A stretch of DNA of 64,000 nucleotides from Isoetes taiwanensis (Eukaryota > Streptophyta > Lycopodiopsida > Isoetales > Isoetaceae), in the NCBI GenBank assembly GCA_021234155.1, contig JAJEKV010000050.1, forward strand, positions 7,921,700 through 7,985,699. The letters are read 5' to 3'. Numbering within the stretch: position 1 is the first letter of the stretch; every line of letters begins with the position of its first letter. A program made the translations under genes and the position numbers. Below, piece after piece: positions 20,440 to 31,783 of the stretch. The notes under the pieces are model-generated. The model searched no databases and was not told the DNA's origin. It saw nothing but the letters and a program-made list of their open reading frames with translations.

Positions 20440-21500
20440 ACACGCCCGCATTGGCGGTCTGCAGCGAAGTTGTTGTTATGCTTTTGAATGTAGAATATGC
20501 ATCACATCGATATGCAGGAGGAGGCTTAACAATGGAGCTATACACCCGAGAATACCGTAGACCAATCTCCAAGTCTATGGGCGTTGTCACCTCTTATAGT
20601 AAGATAATGTTAATGGCTTCTTCTTTTTCTTAGAATAAAATATGGTGTTCCTGTGACTTGATCATTGAGAATATAATCCTTAATTTCATTTCCCGATGCA
20701 AAGGGAGGCAACAATAGCTCATGTTTCAGAATGCCATACTCCAATCTCCAGTCTGGCTGGACATTATCCTGGAGTGTAATAAGATATTGTCCATTGACCG
20801 TTTCCCACCAAAAATAAAATAAAATATGGGGCCAATTCTACTACTCCTATGACCTGTAGTTCCATATAGTCGAATCCTTACTTCGTTTTGAGGACTTCAT
20901 CGTCATCTGAATTTCCTAGTAAGGGCTCCCCTCATCAATCACGCCTGTGATTCAGCAAAAAGCAAGTGCGTGGCTGCCAGAAAATGTCATCGCTAGATTT
21001 TTAAGTGGCAAAAATTATTTCAACAAACACTTGCACTAAAAATGTCTTTGTTTAAAGTAATTTTTGCCACTAAAAATTTTTGCAATGGCTACCAAACACT
21101 TGCATTTTGCGGGTCATAGGCTTGCATTGACGAGAGGAGCCCTTGACTGAATTAAGGATTACGTTTTAGCGAGGAAGTCATATATTTTATTCTCAAAAAG
21201 GAAGAAGAGACAATATCTTATTGCAAGAGGACAACGGCCGGTAGACTTGGAGATTGGGCTATGGCATTTTGGGTGCATGCACTACTGTTAAGCCTTCTCT
21301 TTGGTTTGGGAAATGAATTAAGAATTACATTCTAACGACCAAGAGTCCTTAGAAGTCGCATGGCTAATTCTCAAAGAAGAAGGGACGACCTTTATTATAA
21401 GAGGACAATGCTCGTGAGCCAGTTGGAGCTATGGCAATACGAAATATGAAACTATGGGTAAGCCTCCTCTTTATATTGATGTGAAGACATCTACGTTCAT
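20440..21500. repeat. Inverted sub-repeats of ~200 bp units
   Basis: On the minus strand of 20440-20880 two related units follow each other (AGACTTGGAGATTGGTCTAC near 20570 and AGACTGGAGATTGGAGTATG near 20745). Related units lie on the plus strand at 21180-21480 (AGACTTGGAGATTGGGCTAT near 21245, then a more diverged unit near 21420). Translated on the minus strand, the 20.7-20.6 kb unit gives an open stretch with RLEYGILKHELLLPPF and NEIKDYILNDQ, so the unit may come from a repeat-containing protein. The family was not recognised. Confidence 0.55.
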
Positions 21501-21759
21501 AGCGACAACTCTATTTCTTGATCTGCCCGTATAGCGAGTAGTGAATTATCTCAAATGGAGTATGTCTGAGAGTGAATATCGGGATCATATATGATCAAGC
21601 AACAGCGAGGGCTAAGTCTGAGATAATGTTACACCTGTATAGCTCCGATTAATACTTCATATTCTTGCCCATGACTCTGAAGCTACAACCATGAAAAGTT
21701 TGATAACAGCTTGATATCAACGTTGTTGATATTGTTAACAAATCAAACCATGCGATTAA

Positions 21760-22239
21760 CGTGGAGCTCCGCAGTTACGGCTTGCAAATTTGCAAAACCT
21801 CATACTCAAATTAGATGATTATGGCAGCATATACTTCAGCTATTCCCCTTCTTATCCTCCTCCTCTTCCCACTTCTTCCTCATCTCGAAAGTCTTCTTTG
21901 AATTTGGATATGAATATGAGGTAGATACTTAATTTAAGTGCTTCTTTTATTTTGTTTTCTAGTCTCTGTCGACGATAAAAACTCTATTTTATTCTATTCT
22001 TTGGTCCAATTATTGAGATTTGCTAGTTTTGTTTTATGCATAAAATGACAATTTCTTGTCGTTGGCACAGCGACAGAAGCCTTGGCATCATCATTGGTGG
22101 GATCGGTGGGACTATCGTATTAGCCTCTGTTTTTGGAGTAGTGTCTTATAAGAAAAAAACTCAATCAGATTCCTGTGATATGAATTGTCTTTCAGATTCT
22201 TGTGATGTGAATTGTCAATCAGATTCTAGTGGAAGTTAA
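21760..22239 (+). CDS. Partial gene: extracellular end, membrane span and Cys-rich tail
   Basis: Two exons that splice in phase: 21760-21920 (161 nt, opened by a stop at 21757) and 22071-22239, joined by a 150 bp GT-AG intron (AG/GTAGAT ... GGCACAG/C). The joined product has a Leu-rich start (QLRLANLQNLILKLDD), a Pro/Ser stretch (SPSYPPPLPTSSSS), one Gly-rich transmembrane segment (GIIIGGIGGTIVLASVFGVV, 22081-22146), a YKKK stop-transfer and a short tail with a near-repeat (SDSCDMNC, SDSCDVNC). This fits the C-terminus of a type I membrane protein. Its N-terminal exons are not identified; the 21.2-21.5 kb repeats carry stops. The tail differs wholly from the Lys/Pro-rich tail of the inverted paralogue at 16.1-16.5 kb. 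The family is not recognised, and the copy may be a gene fragment rather than a working gene. Confidence 0.5.
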
Positions 22240-24190
22240 GAAAGAGAACGATATTTGCTATTAAACCCCTGTCCTTGCAGGTTAAGCCAATCTAATTGTT
22301 CCCCACCCTTGGATCAAGGAAGGGTTATATTGCATAATCACTAGAATATGCTTTTCGAGGGAATATTCCAGAGATTATTGACCATAATCCCACGAATATG
22401 CTTATTGGGAGATGTTGTTTTTTTTGGTTTGGAAAAGAAATAAAAATTCAAAAAACATTGGCAAGTTCATGAATAATATATAAACCATTAAATATAGCAC
22501 AAATACCATAACACACCAAAACAAAGATTCCCAAAGATTTTTTTTTTTTTTATTGACAAAACCCCTCTGACGATACATTCCATAGCCAAATCATCATCAT
22601 AGCTAGGAGCTCCAGCTCTGACGCCCCTGTTTTCCAGACTGCAAATCCGACATGCAAATCATGACCATAGCCAGGAGCTTCGGCGCCCCTACAATAACCT
22701 CATCTCCAGTGACACTCTTCACAGATCTGACTTTCAAATTCAACTGGATAAAGCTCTCTAGTTGCCACAACGTATCTCATTGTGCAACTATAGACTCTAC
22801 TCCAGCTGCACTAAGAGCAACAAGTGCATGTTCTTTAGAAGACTTGCATATTCTTTAGAAGACCCACAACCAAAATTGCAGGAACAGAACGTTCATTCAT
22901 GTTATGGAAAACCATGCCTGTGTTGAACTATCATAATTCAATATAAAACTGATAAGCCTCATCATCTACTAAATATAAGTTTTTGCGTTAAAAACACAAC
23001 GCGTGTGAGAGGTTTGTAACTCCAAAAACAATTCTAGTCTGAAGAGATTAAAGATTGTGTAAAATCATTCCCCTCTTCTTTTCTTTTTTTCTTTTTTGGA
23101 ACGAAATATTTTTTCCATTAATTATAGATTGAAAAGTACATACTATTCAAGTATTTGACCCATTAGATAGATTAAAGTACCAGGAATAGGTAATAAGCAT
23201 ATCAAAAGTTATGCATAGAAAGTTACATATTTAACAACATAAGTGTTGTCAAAATTGTCAATAGATATTGTAGCAAATATTTAAACAGTAAAAAAGTAGC
23301 CGGATAAAGTCTCCATATTATGCCATTAGGAATGTAGATCTTGATGTTTCTTCAACTGAAAATCCTTGTAAATCTGCGTATGGCTGACTGAAATGCTGTG
23401 ATACCTAAAAAGAAACTATGATAAGGAAAAAAAAAAAGATGTGGTTGGGGTTTATGGGTCAAGAAATGAAATTGGTCGAGAGAAGGAAGGCAAGATGGGG
23501 AGTTAGTATGCTTTTCGGTTTAAGAAATCCAGTGAGATCGGATACACGAAGTAGCCATTATGAGCAATAAATTTCCAAATGCATCTGCCTTTCCTCTATG
23601 GTAGTAATAGTAGCATTCCACAATAGAGATAGAAAGTGCCTTTAAATAATGCATGTTAGTTGGTCTCGGGGAACCAGAATAAAGTGTACATTTGATATGT
23701 ATACGCACTTGCATTCATCACATGCTTGGTCTGAAGCTACTTGGAAAATCTTAGAGCTTTTAGGAATACATCGGTATCTTAGACTTCAATTAAAATCCTC
23801 AAAGGCATTGACTTGAGTATTGCTCGGCCCAAGTATCTAGCTTTGCCTCTCGTATGTCGAGAAGCTAGTGTCGGATCCCTCTTACTTGAGACTCGGATAT
23901 TCTAGCGAGAATCATGAACAAAATTCTTTGTTAGTATGTGAACAATGCAATTTGAATAAATTATATGTACCCATAAAAATTCCCAATATTGTTCCATTTG
24001 TCATTAAAGGAATTATCCTCATTTTACAATCTTTGAGCAGTAGCAGCATTTTGCAAGTCATATACAATATTAATTTTAATCCGAGGAATGGAGATTGGGT
24101 GCTTTCCATACAAACATACATTCTGTGTTTCTAAATATTCCCATAAAATGATAAAACAATAATGTCTGAAGCATCATTCCTTAAGAAGTA
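22240..24190. other. AT-rich intergenic DNA, no gene seen
   Basis: Contains a poly-T run near 22540, a short duplicated phrase (ATAGCTAGGAGCT / ATAGCCAGGAGCT near 22600 and 22672) and a duplicated 'cttgcatattctttagaagac' region near 22845. Small frames at 22652-22858, 23520-23714 and 23868-24134 show no domain or splice context. Confidence 0.35.
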
Positions 24191-24199
24191 TTCAATGAA

Positions 24200-24890
24200 A
24201 GAATCAACTTTTTCAACTCTGAAATTCTCCTCACACCCAACTCCATACATCACTTAATTTTCTGCAATGGAAAATATGCACCATAGACTCAGCAGAATTA
24301 TCACATAGAACACAATTTGAAGATAAAGGCTCAAGACCACAATTAAGTTTGCTAGGGTTGTAGAGTTTTGCAGCATTTTCCATGTTTGGGAGGCTTTTAT
24401 TGGCCATAAGTCAAATAAAGTATGATACCTTTGGGGTACAGTAGGAAAGCCAAATATTTTTGCAAAGTTTAGAGTCATCTTCATCATTAATTCTCTAGTA
24501 AAGCTTAGAGTCATCTTCATCATTAATTCTCTAGTAAAGCTTAGCTTTTGAAGGCCTGTCATTATTTGCAAGCATATTATAGATGGAAGAGGCTTTGTAA
24601 TTTGCTTTGCCTCTGCAGATCCAAGTTGGGGGTAATGTAAAATTCAACAAAGAAGCTTTAATGTAATTGAAGAATTTCTTATCAGATAGAGTGCCTCTTA
24701 ACTTTCTCTTGAGCACAATCCATGTAATCCATCTATTATCCTCTCTTAAATCACCAATAGTAGTAATCCCTACACTTTTCCATTTCTTGTAGATTCTAGG
24801 ATGTTTAAATGCCAGAGGGACAGCCCTGGATTGAGCAGAATTCCAGAAGATTGAAGTATGCTTTTGGAAATTGTTAACCATTGCTCAAAA
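24200..24890 (-). pseudogene. LINE relic: reverse-transcriptase zinc-binding end
   Basis: The minus frame 24531-24881 (116 residues; RIYKKWKSVGITTIGDL) matches the connector after the RT domain of plant LINE-1-type elements. Further left, the zinc-binding (zf-RVT) signature is readable: IWLSYCTPKVSYFI, then SLPNMENAAKLY, CVLCDNSAESMVHIFHC, i.e. the pattern PK...FIW...LPT...C.LC...ES..HLF..C. Two expected Trp codons are stops (TAG after KLY, TGA after SYFI), as expected from C-to-T decay. A 36 bp in-frame tandem duplication lies inside. No RT core was found upstream, so it is a 5'-truncated or fragmented copy. Confidence 0.75.
24471..24542 (-). repeat. 36 bp exact tandem duplication in the LINE relic
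   Basis: Two identical head-to-tail copies (24471-24506 and 24507-24542) starting AGAGTCATCTTCATCATTAA. The length is a multiple of three. The perfect identity suggests a recent slippage event. Confidence 0.9.
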
Positions 24891-25136
24891 CAACTTGAGA
24901 TCTTATTCCAAGCAATAAACATATTTCTCATGATAGCGGGGAGAAATATTGGAAGCCGAGGTTGGACTATGAAAAGCGGATGAGGAAGGTGTGTCCATGA
25001 TGGGATGACCTTTAAACTTGCTTTTATTCAACCAATATTTGAAGTGAGCCGATTGGGTAGTTATTCCTTTGAAAAGGGGCTCTCAAATATATTTGCCAAC
25101 TAAGGCCAAGCCTTGCGGAAAAGGTTTTCGCGACCT

Positions 25137-25496
25137 TGTTGGGGTCGTCACCACTCACCACACCACTCACCACACCACTCCACCACACTTGTCACCACTA
25201 ACCACATTCACCACTATTGAAGGGTGGTATAGAGATAGTATCTGGTATATGGAGTGATGTATCGCATGCTGCGATGCGGATATTTACTGCATTATGCATT
25301 GTAGACCATCATGGCGAGGATTACTCGGCCGAGAGAAGAGCGAGGCGGTGTATTGAGAGAGAAGTATTTTTGCTTGATCTAGCTATGGGAGATGATGATT
25401 CTTTGTGTTATTGCATTGCCTTGATCGATAGATTGGAAGGCTTGGATTGTTGGGTTTCATCCTTCTTGCAAGGTTAGAGTTGGGGAGCTCCTAACA
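25137..25496 (+). repeat. G2 5' LTR, ~360 bp
   Basis: Starts TGTTGGGGTCGTCACC and ends CTCCTAACA. A CACTCACCACACCACTCACC tandem block near its start precedes a conserved body shared with the 3' LTR (AACCACATTCACCACTATTG; ATAGTATCTGGTATATGG; CTTGATCTAGCTATGG). The frames 25069-25257 and 25217-25477 lie largely in this LTR and are not genes. Confidence 0.85.
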
Positions 25497-25516
25497 ATTT
25501 GGCGACCACGATTGCT
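25497..25516 (+). other. Putative primer binding site of G2
   Basis: ATTTGGCGACCACGATTGCT follows the LTR end directly. The TTTGGCG(A/C)C start resembles non-Met primer sites of several plant gypsy groups, but the primer tRNA was not verified. Confidence 0.5.
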
Positions 25517-27420
25517 CGTAGGACCATTGATCGGTAAAATTTCCATTGGAAAGGTTGTTACCTCGTGGTATTGGTGATCGTCGGTGAAGAAGCGGCACCA
25601 TTGTGAAAGGAGCAATTTCTTGTGTGAAGGGATTTTGCAATGGCCCGGTTAATGGAGAATTTGACAAAGGGGAGCATAGTTTTATGCCCAAAGTAAGAAG
25701 GAGATCCACACTAAGCTCCATGCATTAACAAGAAGAGGACCGGTGGAGTCAATCTTTGGAAGCAAAAATTGCATCAAGATTCAATTCGTTTCAGTTACAG
25801 GGCCCGGTCACAGTCTAATTCTCGAGATCGAGGTTTTGATTCCATTTCTTGATTTAGAAGGTAATCAATTTCGTTTTCAAGTGAAGGAGATTCAAGGAAT
25901 TTCGTTTTCAATTTCAAGGAAACCCAAGAGATGGCTGTAATACCACCTATGGTATGGGGTTTAGGACAATGGGGATTCAAGTTTGATACGTCACGGTGGA
26001 TCGGGATCCTTTGAAGCATATTGAAGTTTGAGAGGTATTACCCGGCAATGCTGAAGTTACCCATTTGGTGATTGGCTGCTGGTTTCATAGTTCTTTGCAA
26101 GATTCCGGTGGAGGAATGGGCACAAACTCAGCGGTCACCATGACATGTCGGGGAATTAAAGGAAGCATTCATTGCTAATTATCAAAGTCCATGGTAAGGA
26201 TAAGGCGATGGAAAGGTGGACAAAATTTCCGCACAAAGGAGAAGATGAATCAATTAGAGTATAATCGAGGAGGTACATTCGCGGTTCTCAAAGCCGTGGT
26301 TCATTGGAAGATTACTGCAGGAATGATGAAATGGATATCAATGGTATGTGAAGGAAATTTTGAAGCAGGCGCTATTGCTCATAAGGTGAAGGCTAAACGG
26401 CTACAACATTACTAGAGGCACAAAGAGTATGCTCTCAAGGCTGAAGATAAGCTAGGATACATTCATGGGGATTCTTTGCTCGGGCATAAAGCGAGAGGAT
26501 ATTGCAGCCAAGATTTCTAAACACAATTGGTGAGAAGCCAAGGGAGGTCTGATTTATTACTTGTAGGTATTGTGGGTCTATTGGACATTCTGATGCACAT
26601 GTAGATTGCTGAAGTGCGCTCAAGATGCCAAATAAAAGGGCCATAATGATCAAGAATGTAGGAGAAGAGATTCTTTGAGGAGGGCTAATCCGGTCATTTT
26701 GCTGTTATGCAGCAAGCACCATCTATTCCTATTCAACCAATGCAAGCAGCACCTATCATACCACAAGTTCCAATGATGCCACAAGCTCCAATTGCTTAAC
26801 AAGTTCCAATGGGTTCCACACCAATGGATGCTGACCAAAAGCAGGGGATGGTATCAAGTAAAGGCTCATTTGTATTGCAAGTTATGTGATAAAATTCAAG
26901 CGCCCGATGAGACTACTTGTTGGAAAATTCATGGGGAAACCAGAATGGGCAACCAACAAGTATCCACCAAAGCGACAAGTGTTTGAATCGATTACCTCTT
27001 CCTAATAATGATGTTGCATTCAAGATTACAAAGTACATTGAAATCACTCAAGTTAAGGCTCTTATTGGGGAGGCTTAAGAAGCAAGAGAAGGCAAAATCA
27101 GTAGTAAATTGTGTGGATTTGTTGAGGGTGGAGCATGACCCATTTCAGCAGAAGAAGAGATTGGAGAAGTAATGCGTTACAAGATCACAAAAGGTGGGTC
27201 AAGAACCAAGAGTAGTGCCAATTCGCGAGAGAAGACCCCAAGACCTCTTTTCCAAAGGCTTTGAAGAACATGCTTTGAAGGTGTCGTACCTAGAAGGTGC
27301 AATTCAATGTATCTTTGCCAAAGAGCAGTTTCAGTCTATAGAAGAAAATCAGCTATGATGATGCCTCCCTCGTTGGATAAGAACATTCAAAATGGGGAAG
27401 TAGTGTAGATCGGCCAGAGT
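25517..27420 (+). pseudogene. G2 gag region
   Basis: Broken plus-strand frames. A Gln/Pro/Met-rich stretch (around 26708-26815, repeating 'PQ(V/A)P') precedes a Cys/His knuckle-like block at ~26873-26935 (YCKLCDKIQAPDETTCWKIH, with C..C, then C and H). An earlier knuckle-like block is at ~26560-26610 (CRYCGSIGHSDAH). This is where a gag nucleocapsid would be expected. Several stops interrupt, so no product is made. Confidence 0.55.
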
Positions 27421-28439
27421 TTGGCCACCCTAAAGTTACACTTACTTGAGCGAATTGATGCATTACTCTCAAATTTATTTGCAAGAGTTAGGGGAAGAAC
27501 AAAATCAAATTTTAGTCCAACAAATCATATCAAATGATACCGACAAAGAGGGAGAATGGAGCCACCAGCTGGAAGCAATCCAAGGATCACGGGCGTTTCT
27601 TTGTGATGTAGTGTGTGGATATCTAATCAAAGAGGCCAACATAGATACGTGAGTGGGTAGATATAATGCCTTACCATATGCTTCAAGTTGGATTGAAAAT
27701 GATGGAACCGTGCAACTATGATGCTCAAAGCATTCAATCAAATGAAGGTGCAGCCTATAGGAGTCATAAGAAATGTCTTATGCAAGGTTTATGAGGTGGG
27801 AAGCAATCTTGGATTTCATGGTTTTGAAATTTCGAGGAGAGTGTGCATGCTGGAAACTTATACTTTGTTGCTGGTAGTACATGGTTAGATCTTAGTACAG
27901 GCTGAGACTTCATGGAGGAAGCGCTGAAATGAACATCTTTCAAAGGGAAATTACAAAGGTTACTATAGATCATCCTCTGAAATCAACCAAAGGTACCTTT
28001 CTTTTGCAATCCTTCTTTGAGCAGCCAGGTTAAATCAGCAAAGAGAATGCTATATGGTGTCAGGGGGCAACAAGGTCTTAGTTGTTTTCATGTGTCTTGG
28101 GGTGGTGTGAGGGGAAGATAAGACTTTGTACAAGTGGTTAAAAAGGTACCCCCAAATTTGATATGTCATTTCTGACAGCAAGTTACTTGAGATAAGTATA
28201 TCAAAGACTTGAAAGTATTGGTGAAAGTGAGTTACAGAAATTCATGAAGCATGAAGGAGGATTCCATTTAAAGACCCATTGATGACACTTTATTTCCAGC
28301 AAGGTATTTAGTCTAGATCAAGTAGAGATCTTGATTTTGACATCAAGCATGGATGGGGTAAAAAGCAATCAGCCCACTATACAAGTACAAGCTTGAGTGG
28401 CATCACGATACGGAGGGATGAGGTAAATCCGATGGGTCC
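27421..28439 (+). pseudogene. G2 protease-to-RT region, degenerate
   Basis: Position between gag and RT predicts the aspartic protease, but no D-T/S-G motif could be read. The plus frame 27446-27652 (68 residues) and the opposite frame 27505-27741 show no domain. The stretch is assigned by position only. Confidence 0.35.
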
Positions 28440-28678
28440 ATATTCATCAAAGTCATTCTGAGTCACCAAATTCATCACAATCATCGCATCCACCATCCAT
28501 TCACGGTCCTGCCGGTCCACCATTCATCAACTGTCACCACATTCGCCCACAGTCACCACAATCACCACATTCGTCCAACGTACCCACATTCGGCCACGAT
28601 CCACCACATTCACCACATTCATCACGGTCACCACACACTCACCACGGTCACCACATTCATCACAGTCCACCACATTAG
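28440..28678 (+). repeat. CACCAC/ATTCA minisatellite inside G2
   Basis: About 20 imperfect units of 9-13 bp based on TCACCACATTCA / TCACCACGGTCA. The same motif makes up the first part of both G2 LTRs (25150-25215, 31910-31970). It lies just before the RT domain. Confidence 0.85.
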
Positions 28679-29520
28679 GTCAAAACATCCAATATTTCGA
28701 AATCAAGAAGAATTGGATTTACTATTGGAGGAGATCTTACTCCAAGGAGGAGCAGCGATTTGATATCTTTATTAAAGAGAATTGAGGGGATGTTTTGGCA
28801 AGAAATTACAAAGAATTGAAGAGGCATTCCACTGAGAGGTTGGTGCATACCATTGATTTGAAACAAGGATCAAAGCCAGGTCCAACAAGCTCAAAGCCGA
28901 ATGGAGTCCAGCAATAGAGGAGCAAGTAAAGGCTACGAAGTTATGAAGCTTTTGGAGGCTGAGTTGTGTACCGATTGCCCAATTCAGATTGGATCAGTTC
29001 TATTGTCGATTAGAAAGCCAAATAACTCAATCCGGTATGCATTGATTCACGGGGATCTCAATAAAGCTACCAAAGAGATCCATTTTTCCTACACCATTCA
29101 TAGACACTTTGTTGGATATTCGCGAGGAAATCAGGCCTATTCTTTCTTGGATGAATTTTCGGGGATATGTCGGATCAAAATCTATCCACCCACGTAAAAC
29201 TAGTAGCTGACTTCGAACACCTTGCGGCATCTATGCTTACAAAGGTATTACCTTTTAGCCTTACAAATGCTCCAGCCACATTTCGGTGAGCTATGACATA
29301 TATTTTTTCATGATACTTTTAGACTTTTTGAGAGTCTTTATAGGCTGACTTAGGTATTTTCTAATCGAAGGATCCTTGGATCATCTCGAGGAAAAGTTCT
29401 TGAAAGATGCGATTGTATGGCATAAGTTTGAATCTGCTAAGTGTATTTTCTTCACTAGAGGAGGAAAACTATTAGGCTTTGAGTATGTTTGAAGGGATTA
29501 CAAGTGGATCATGGTAAGAT
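28679..29520 (+). pseudogene. G2 reverse transcriptase
   Basis: Before the fingers domain, the minus-1 frames give GMFWQEITKN and RGIPL, equivalent to the '(D)VFAW.Y.ELKGIP' block. The plus frame 28901-29197 holds DLNKATKEIHFSYTIHRHFV and SFLDEFSGICRIKIYP, the RT core blocks (family: R.LNKATPKD.FPLP.ID..VD, then FMDGFSGYNQI). At 29.38-29.49 kb, FESAKCIFFTRGGKLLGF matches the thumb-side 'NP.KC.FG...GKLLGF' block. The catalytic Y-x-D-D segment near 29.33 kb is lost to frameshift. Confidence 0.8.
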
Positions 29521-30300
29521 GCGTGCGGAAAGTGGCCACCACAAAATGTATCACAAATTATGAGGAAGCATATGGCCAGCTTCGGTTTAGTGGGAGTATT
29601 TGCACAATTTTGCTCAAGTAGCTTGACCACTTGTGGATTGTATGGAAACAGAGGCCGAGGAATTTTTAGATGGAAGGAGGGATGCTCAAGAAGCATTTGA
29701 ATGGTGTCTTGGACAATTGAAGAGAGAACTGCAGTTCCTCCAAGAATGGGTAGACCTTTTCATTTATTCTTTCTTGTTTGAAGACAAGCTTTTGGGTATC
29801 ACACTATGTCGAGGAAAAATCAGCAAAAGCATTATGATATTAATTACTATGCTAGCCGAGGGTTGTTAACTCCACAAAGGCGAGAAATGGACTCATATGG
29901 GCATCTTGGGTTGGCATTAGAAGTGGAGCCTTGAATAAATTTAAGACATTTATCTTCTTTCGCTACAATGGGTCCAGCAAGTATACTGATGTTTACATCC
30001 ATATGGATGTGAATCCATTGCCAAATGCATTTACAACAAAGGCATCCAAGATCCTAAGTTTACAAGATGGGCTCTTATCATACAAGAATTTGAGTTGAAG
30101 TAGAGTTCAAGATGGCTCAAAGACTCATAATCCAAGTGCCTATTTGCATAGTGGTCTTTGAAATAGAAGGAAACAGACCAGCCGTGGCAGGTTCAGGATA
30201 TTAATATTACAGGGAGTTCATTAAGGACCGTGGATCTTTGGTATGCCAATATATCTGGTATTTACAAGGTCGGACTTATCCTTCATCATTTTCAAAGCAA
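29521..30300 (+). pseudogene. G2 RNase H region
   Basis: Only partial signals: YTDVYIHMDVNPLPNAFTT near 29980-30040 lies where the RNase H of non-chromovirus gypsy elements should be, followed by a tether region. The plus frame 29633-29869 (78 residues) has no independent domain match. Position and strand are the main support. Confidence 0.4.
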
Positions 30301-31500
30301 CAAAAGCATGCTCTTAAATTTTCTGTGACTGGTTATGTGGTATGAAATATTCTTTATAAGAGGACTATGGAAGGTCTCTTATTAAGGTGTGTTAGCACAA
30401 TTCGACAAACTCATCATTTATTCTGGCAAGCACATGATTATCGAGGGCATTTTCTGACCCGGAACCAAGGCTAGAATATTATTAGTAGCTCCTTTACAAA
30501 GGATACTAGAGACTTTGTTATGAAATGTGAGAATTAATGAGGAGGCATAAGCGGGTTAGCAATTCATAATAATATGCCATTCCACCCTATTTTGGCCGTT
30601 AGTCCATTTTCATATGTAGAGTTGGATTACATTGGGCCTATCAATCCTCCATCTTCAAAGGTCATAAGTATATCTTGTGACCACATGCATGTTTACAAAG
30701 TGGGTAGAAACAATTTCGATACAGAAACGTACTCTGAGAAAATACCCGCAGTAAGCTTCATTTATCACAATTTGATTTCTAGGTTTGGTGTTCCAACCAT
30801 TCTTTTGTCCTGTCCGGAAGTCATTTCATGGGAAAAGTAGTAAGCTTGGATTACTTGAGAGAAGATTGGTGTTCAACATGTACAAGCTTACGCTTATTAT
30901 CCAGGGGAAATGGACAAGGTCTACTAACAAAATTAAAGCTATCTTAGCCCAAAGCTTGGTGAAGAAGGATAATCAAAGAAATTGGCATGAAGCCTTGGCC
31001 CGAGGTGCCTTATGGAGTTTGGTGTACTTACAAGAGTTAGCTCTGAGTTTACACCATTTGAATTGGTTTATGGGTGCAAAATTTGTGATGCCTATTCATT
31101 TGAGATATTCCTTTGTGTTCATTTGTGGAGCTCCTTATTATGAAATTTGGGAAGTTCCAACTCCAAATCAAGTGCATAATGGGATTGGATGATTTAACTT
31201 TAATTACAGAGATGGAATATAAAAGCGGAGACTTCAATGAGGCATAAGCGAGGAAAGTAAAGCTTATCAAAGACAAGTTCGGAGTTTGTCAATCCATTTG
31301 AGGAAGAGGGCAATTGGTGTTGTGCAGGACCACTAAGAAGCATCTATCAAATTTCAAGCCCATGGGAAGGCCCATTTCTGATTGATAAAGGAGGTGCAGT
31401 GGGGCTTTCTACTTGATGACTCCAGGAAGAGGTGTTGCCTAATCGAGAAATGGCAAGGATCTCAGGCCTTATTTTGAAGAAGTGTTTTCTAAAGGGATTC
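30301..31500 (+). pseudogene. G2 integrase
   Basis: In order: YKRTMEGLLLRCV (30355-30395), the strand preceding the zinc-binding domain; QAHDYRGHF (30427-30455), the first His block; the frame 30574-30840 with NMPFHPILAVSPF and ELDYIGPINPPSSK, containing the first catalytic Asp; and SRFGVPTI, the block before the second Asp. Later frames give NGQGL near 30906 (from 'GNGQAE'), and at 31.31-31.49 kb LVLCRTTKKHLSNFKPMGRP ... GAFYLMTPGRG ... LRPYFEEVF, the C-terminal domain. The order is complete but broken by stops. Confidence 0.85.
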
Positions 31501-31783
31501 AGATTTGGTATGGCTCCAATTCACAGTGTGGACAATTTTTTTGGGTTACAGCTTGGGTCGTTTCTGTAAAAACAGGTGGGGACAGTTCCATATGCTTCAT
31601 CTATCCACCATCCAAAGATGTGTTTGACGTCTGAATCAGCGAGCTATGGTGCAGGTCAAAGCCCAGTCACGGAACTCAAGATATGGAAGGCTTTTCAAAG
31701 TTTACCCGCGATTCTGAGGCTCTGTTTTAAAATCCTTTTATTTTGAAAAGGATTGATTTGTTTGTATTGAGTCATTTGGATTT

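Larger units (their letters stand above)
16410..22240. repeat. ~5.8 kb imperfect palindrome centred near 19.24 kb
   Basis: Left and right halves are reverse complements of each other in the same order. The outer parts are 16417-17470 versus 21725-22240 (membrane-protein exons, pointing outward). The inner parts are 17960-19170 versus 19315-20220. The centre is ~145 bp of unique sequence (19171-19314). The arms are diverged and differ by indels; the right arm carries an extra pair of inverted sub-repeats at 20.4-21.5 kb. This could be an old inverted gene duplication or a foldback-type element that captured gene pieces. Confidence 0.65.

Noticed and set aside
28440-28678. Regularly spaced repeats that at first resemble a CRISPR array
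   Set aside because: Units are contiguous and imperfect with no unique spacers, and they lie inside a plant retrotransposon; it is a minisatellite.
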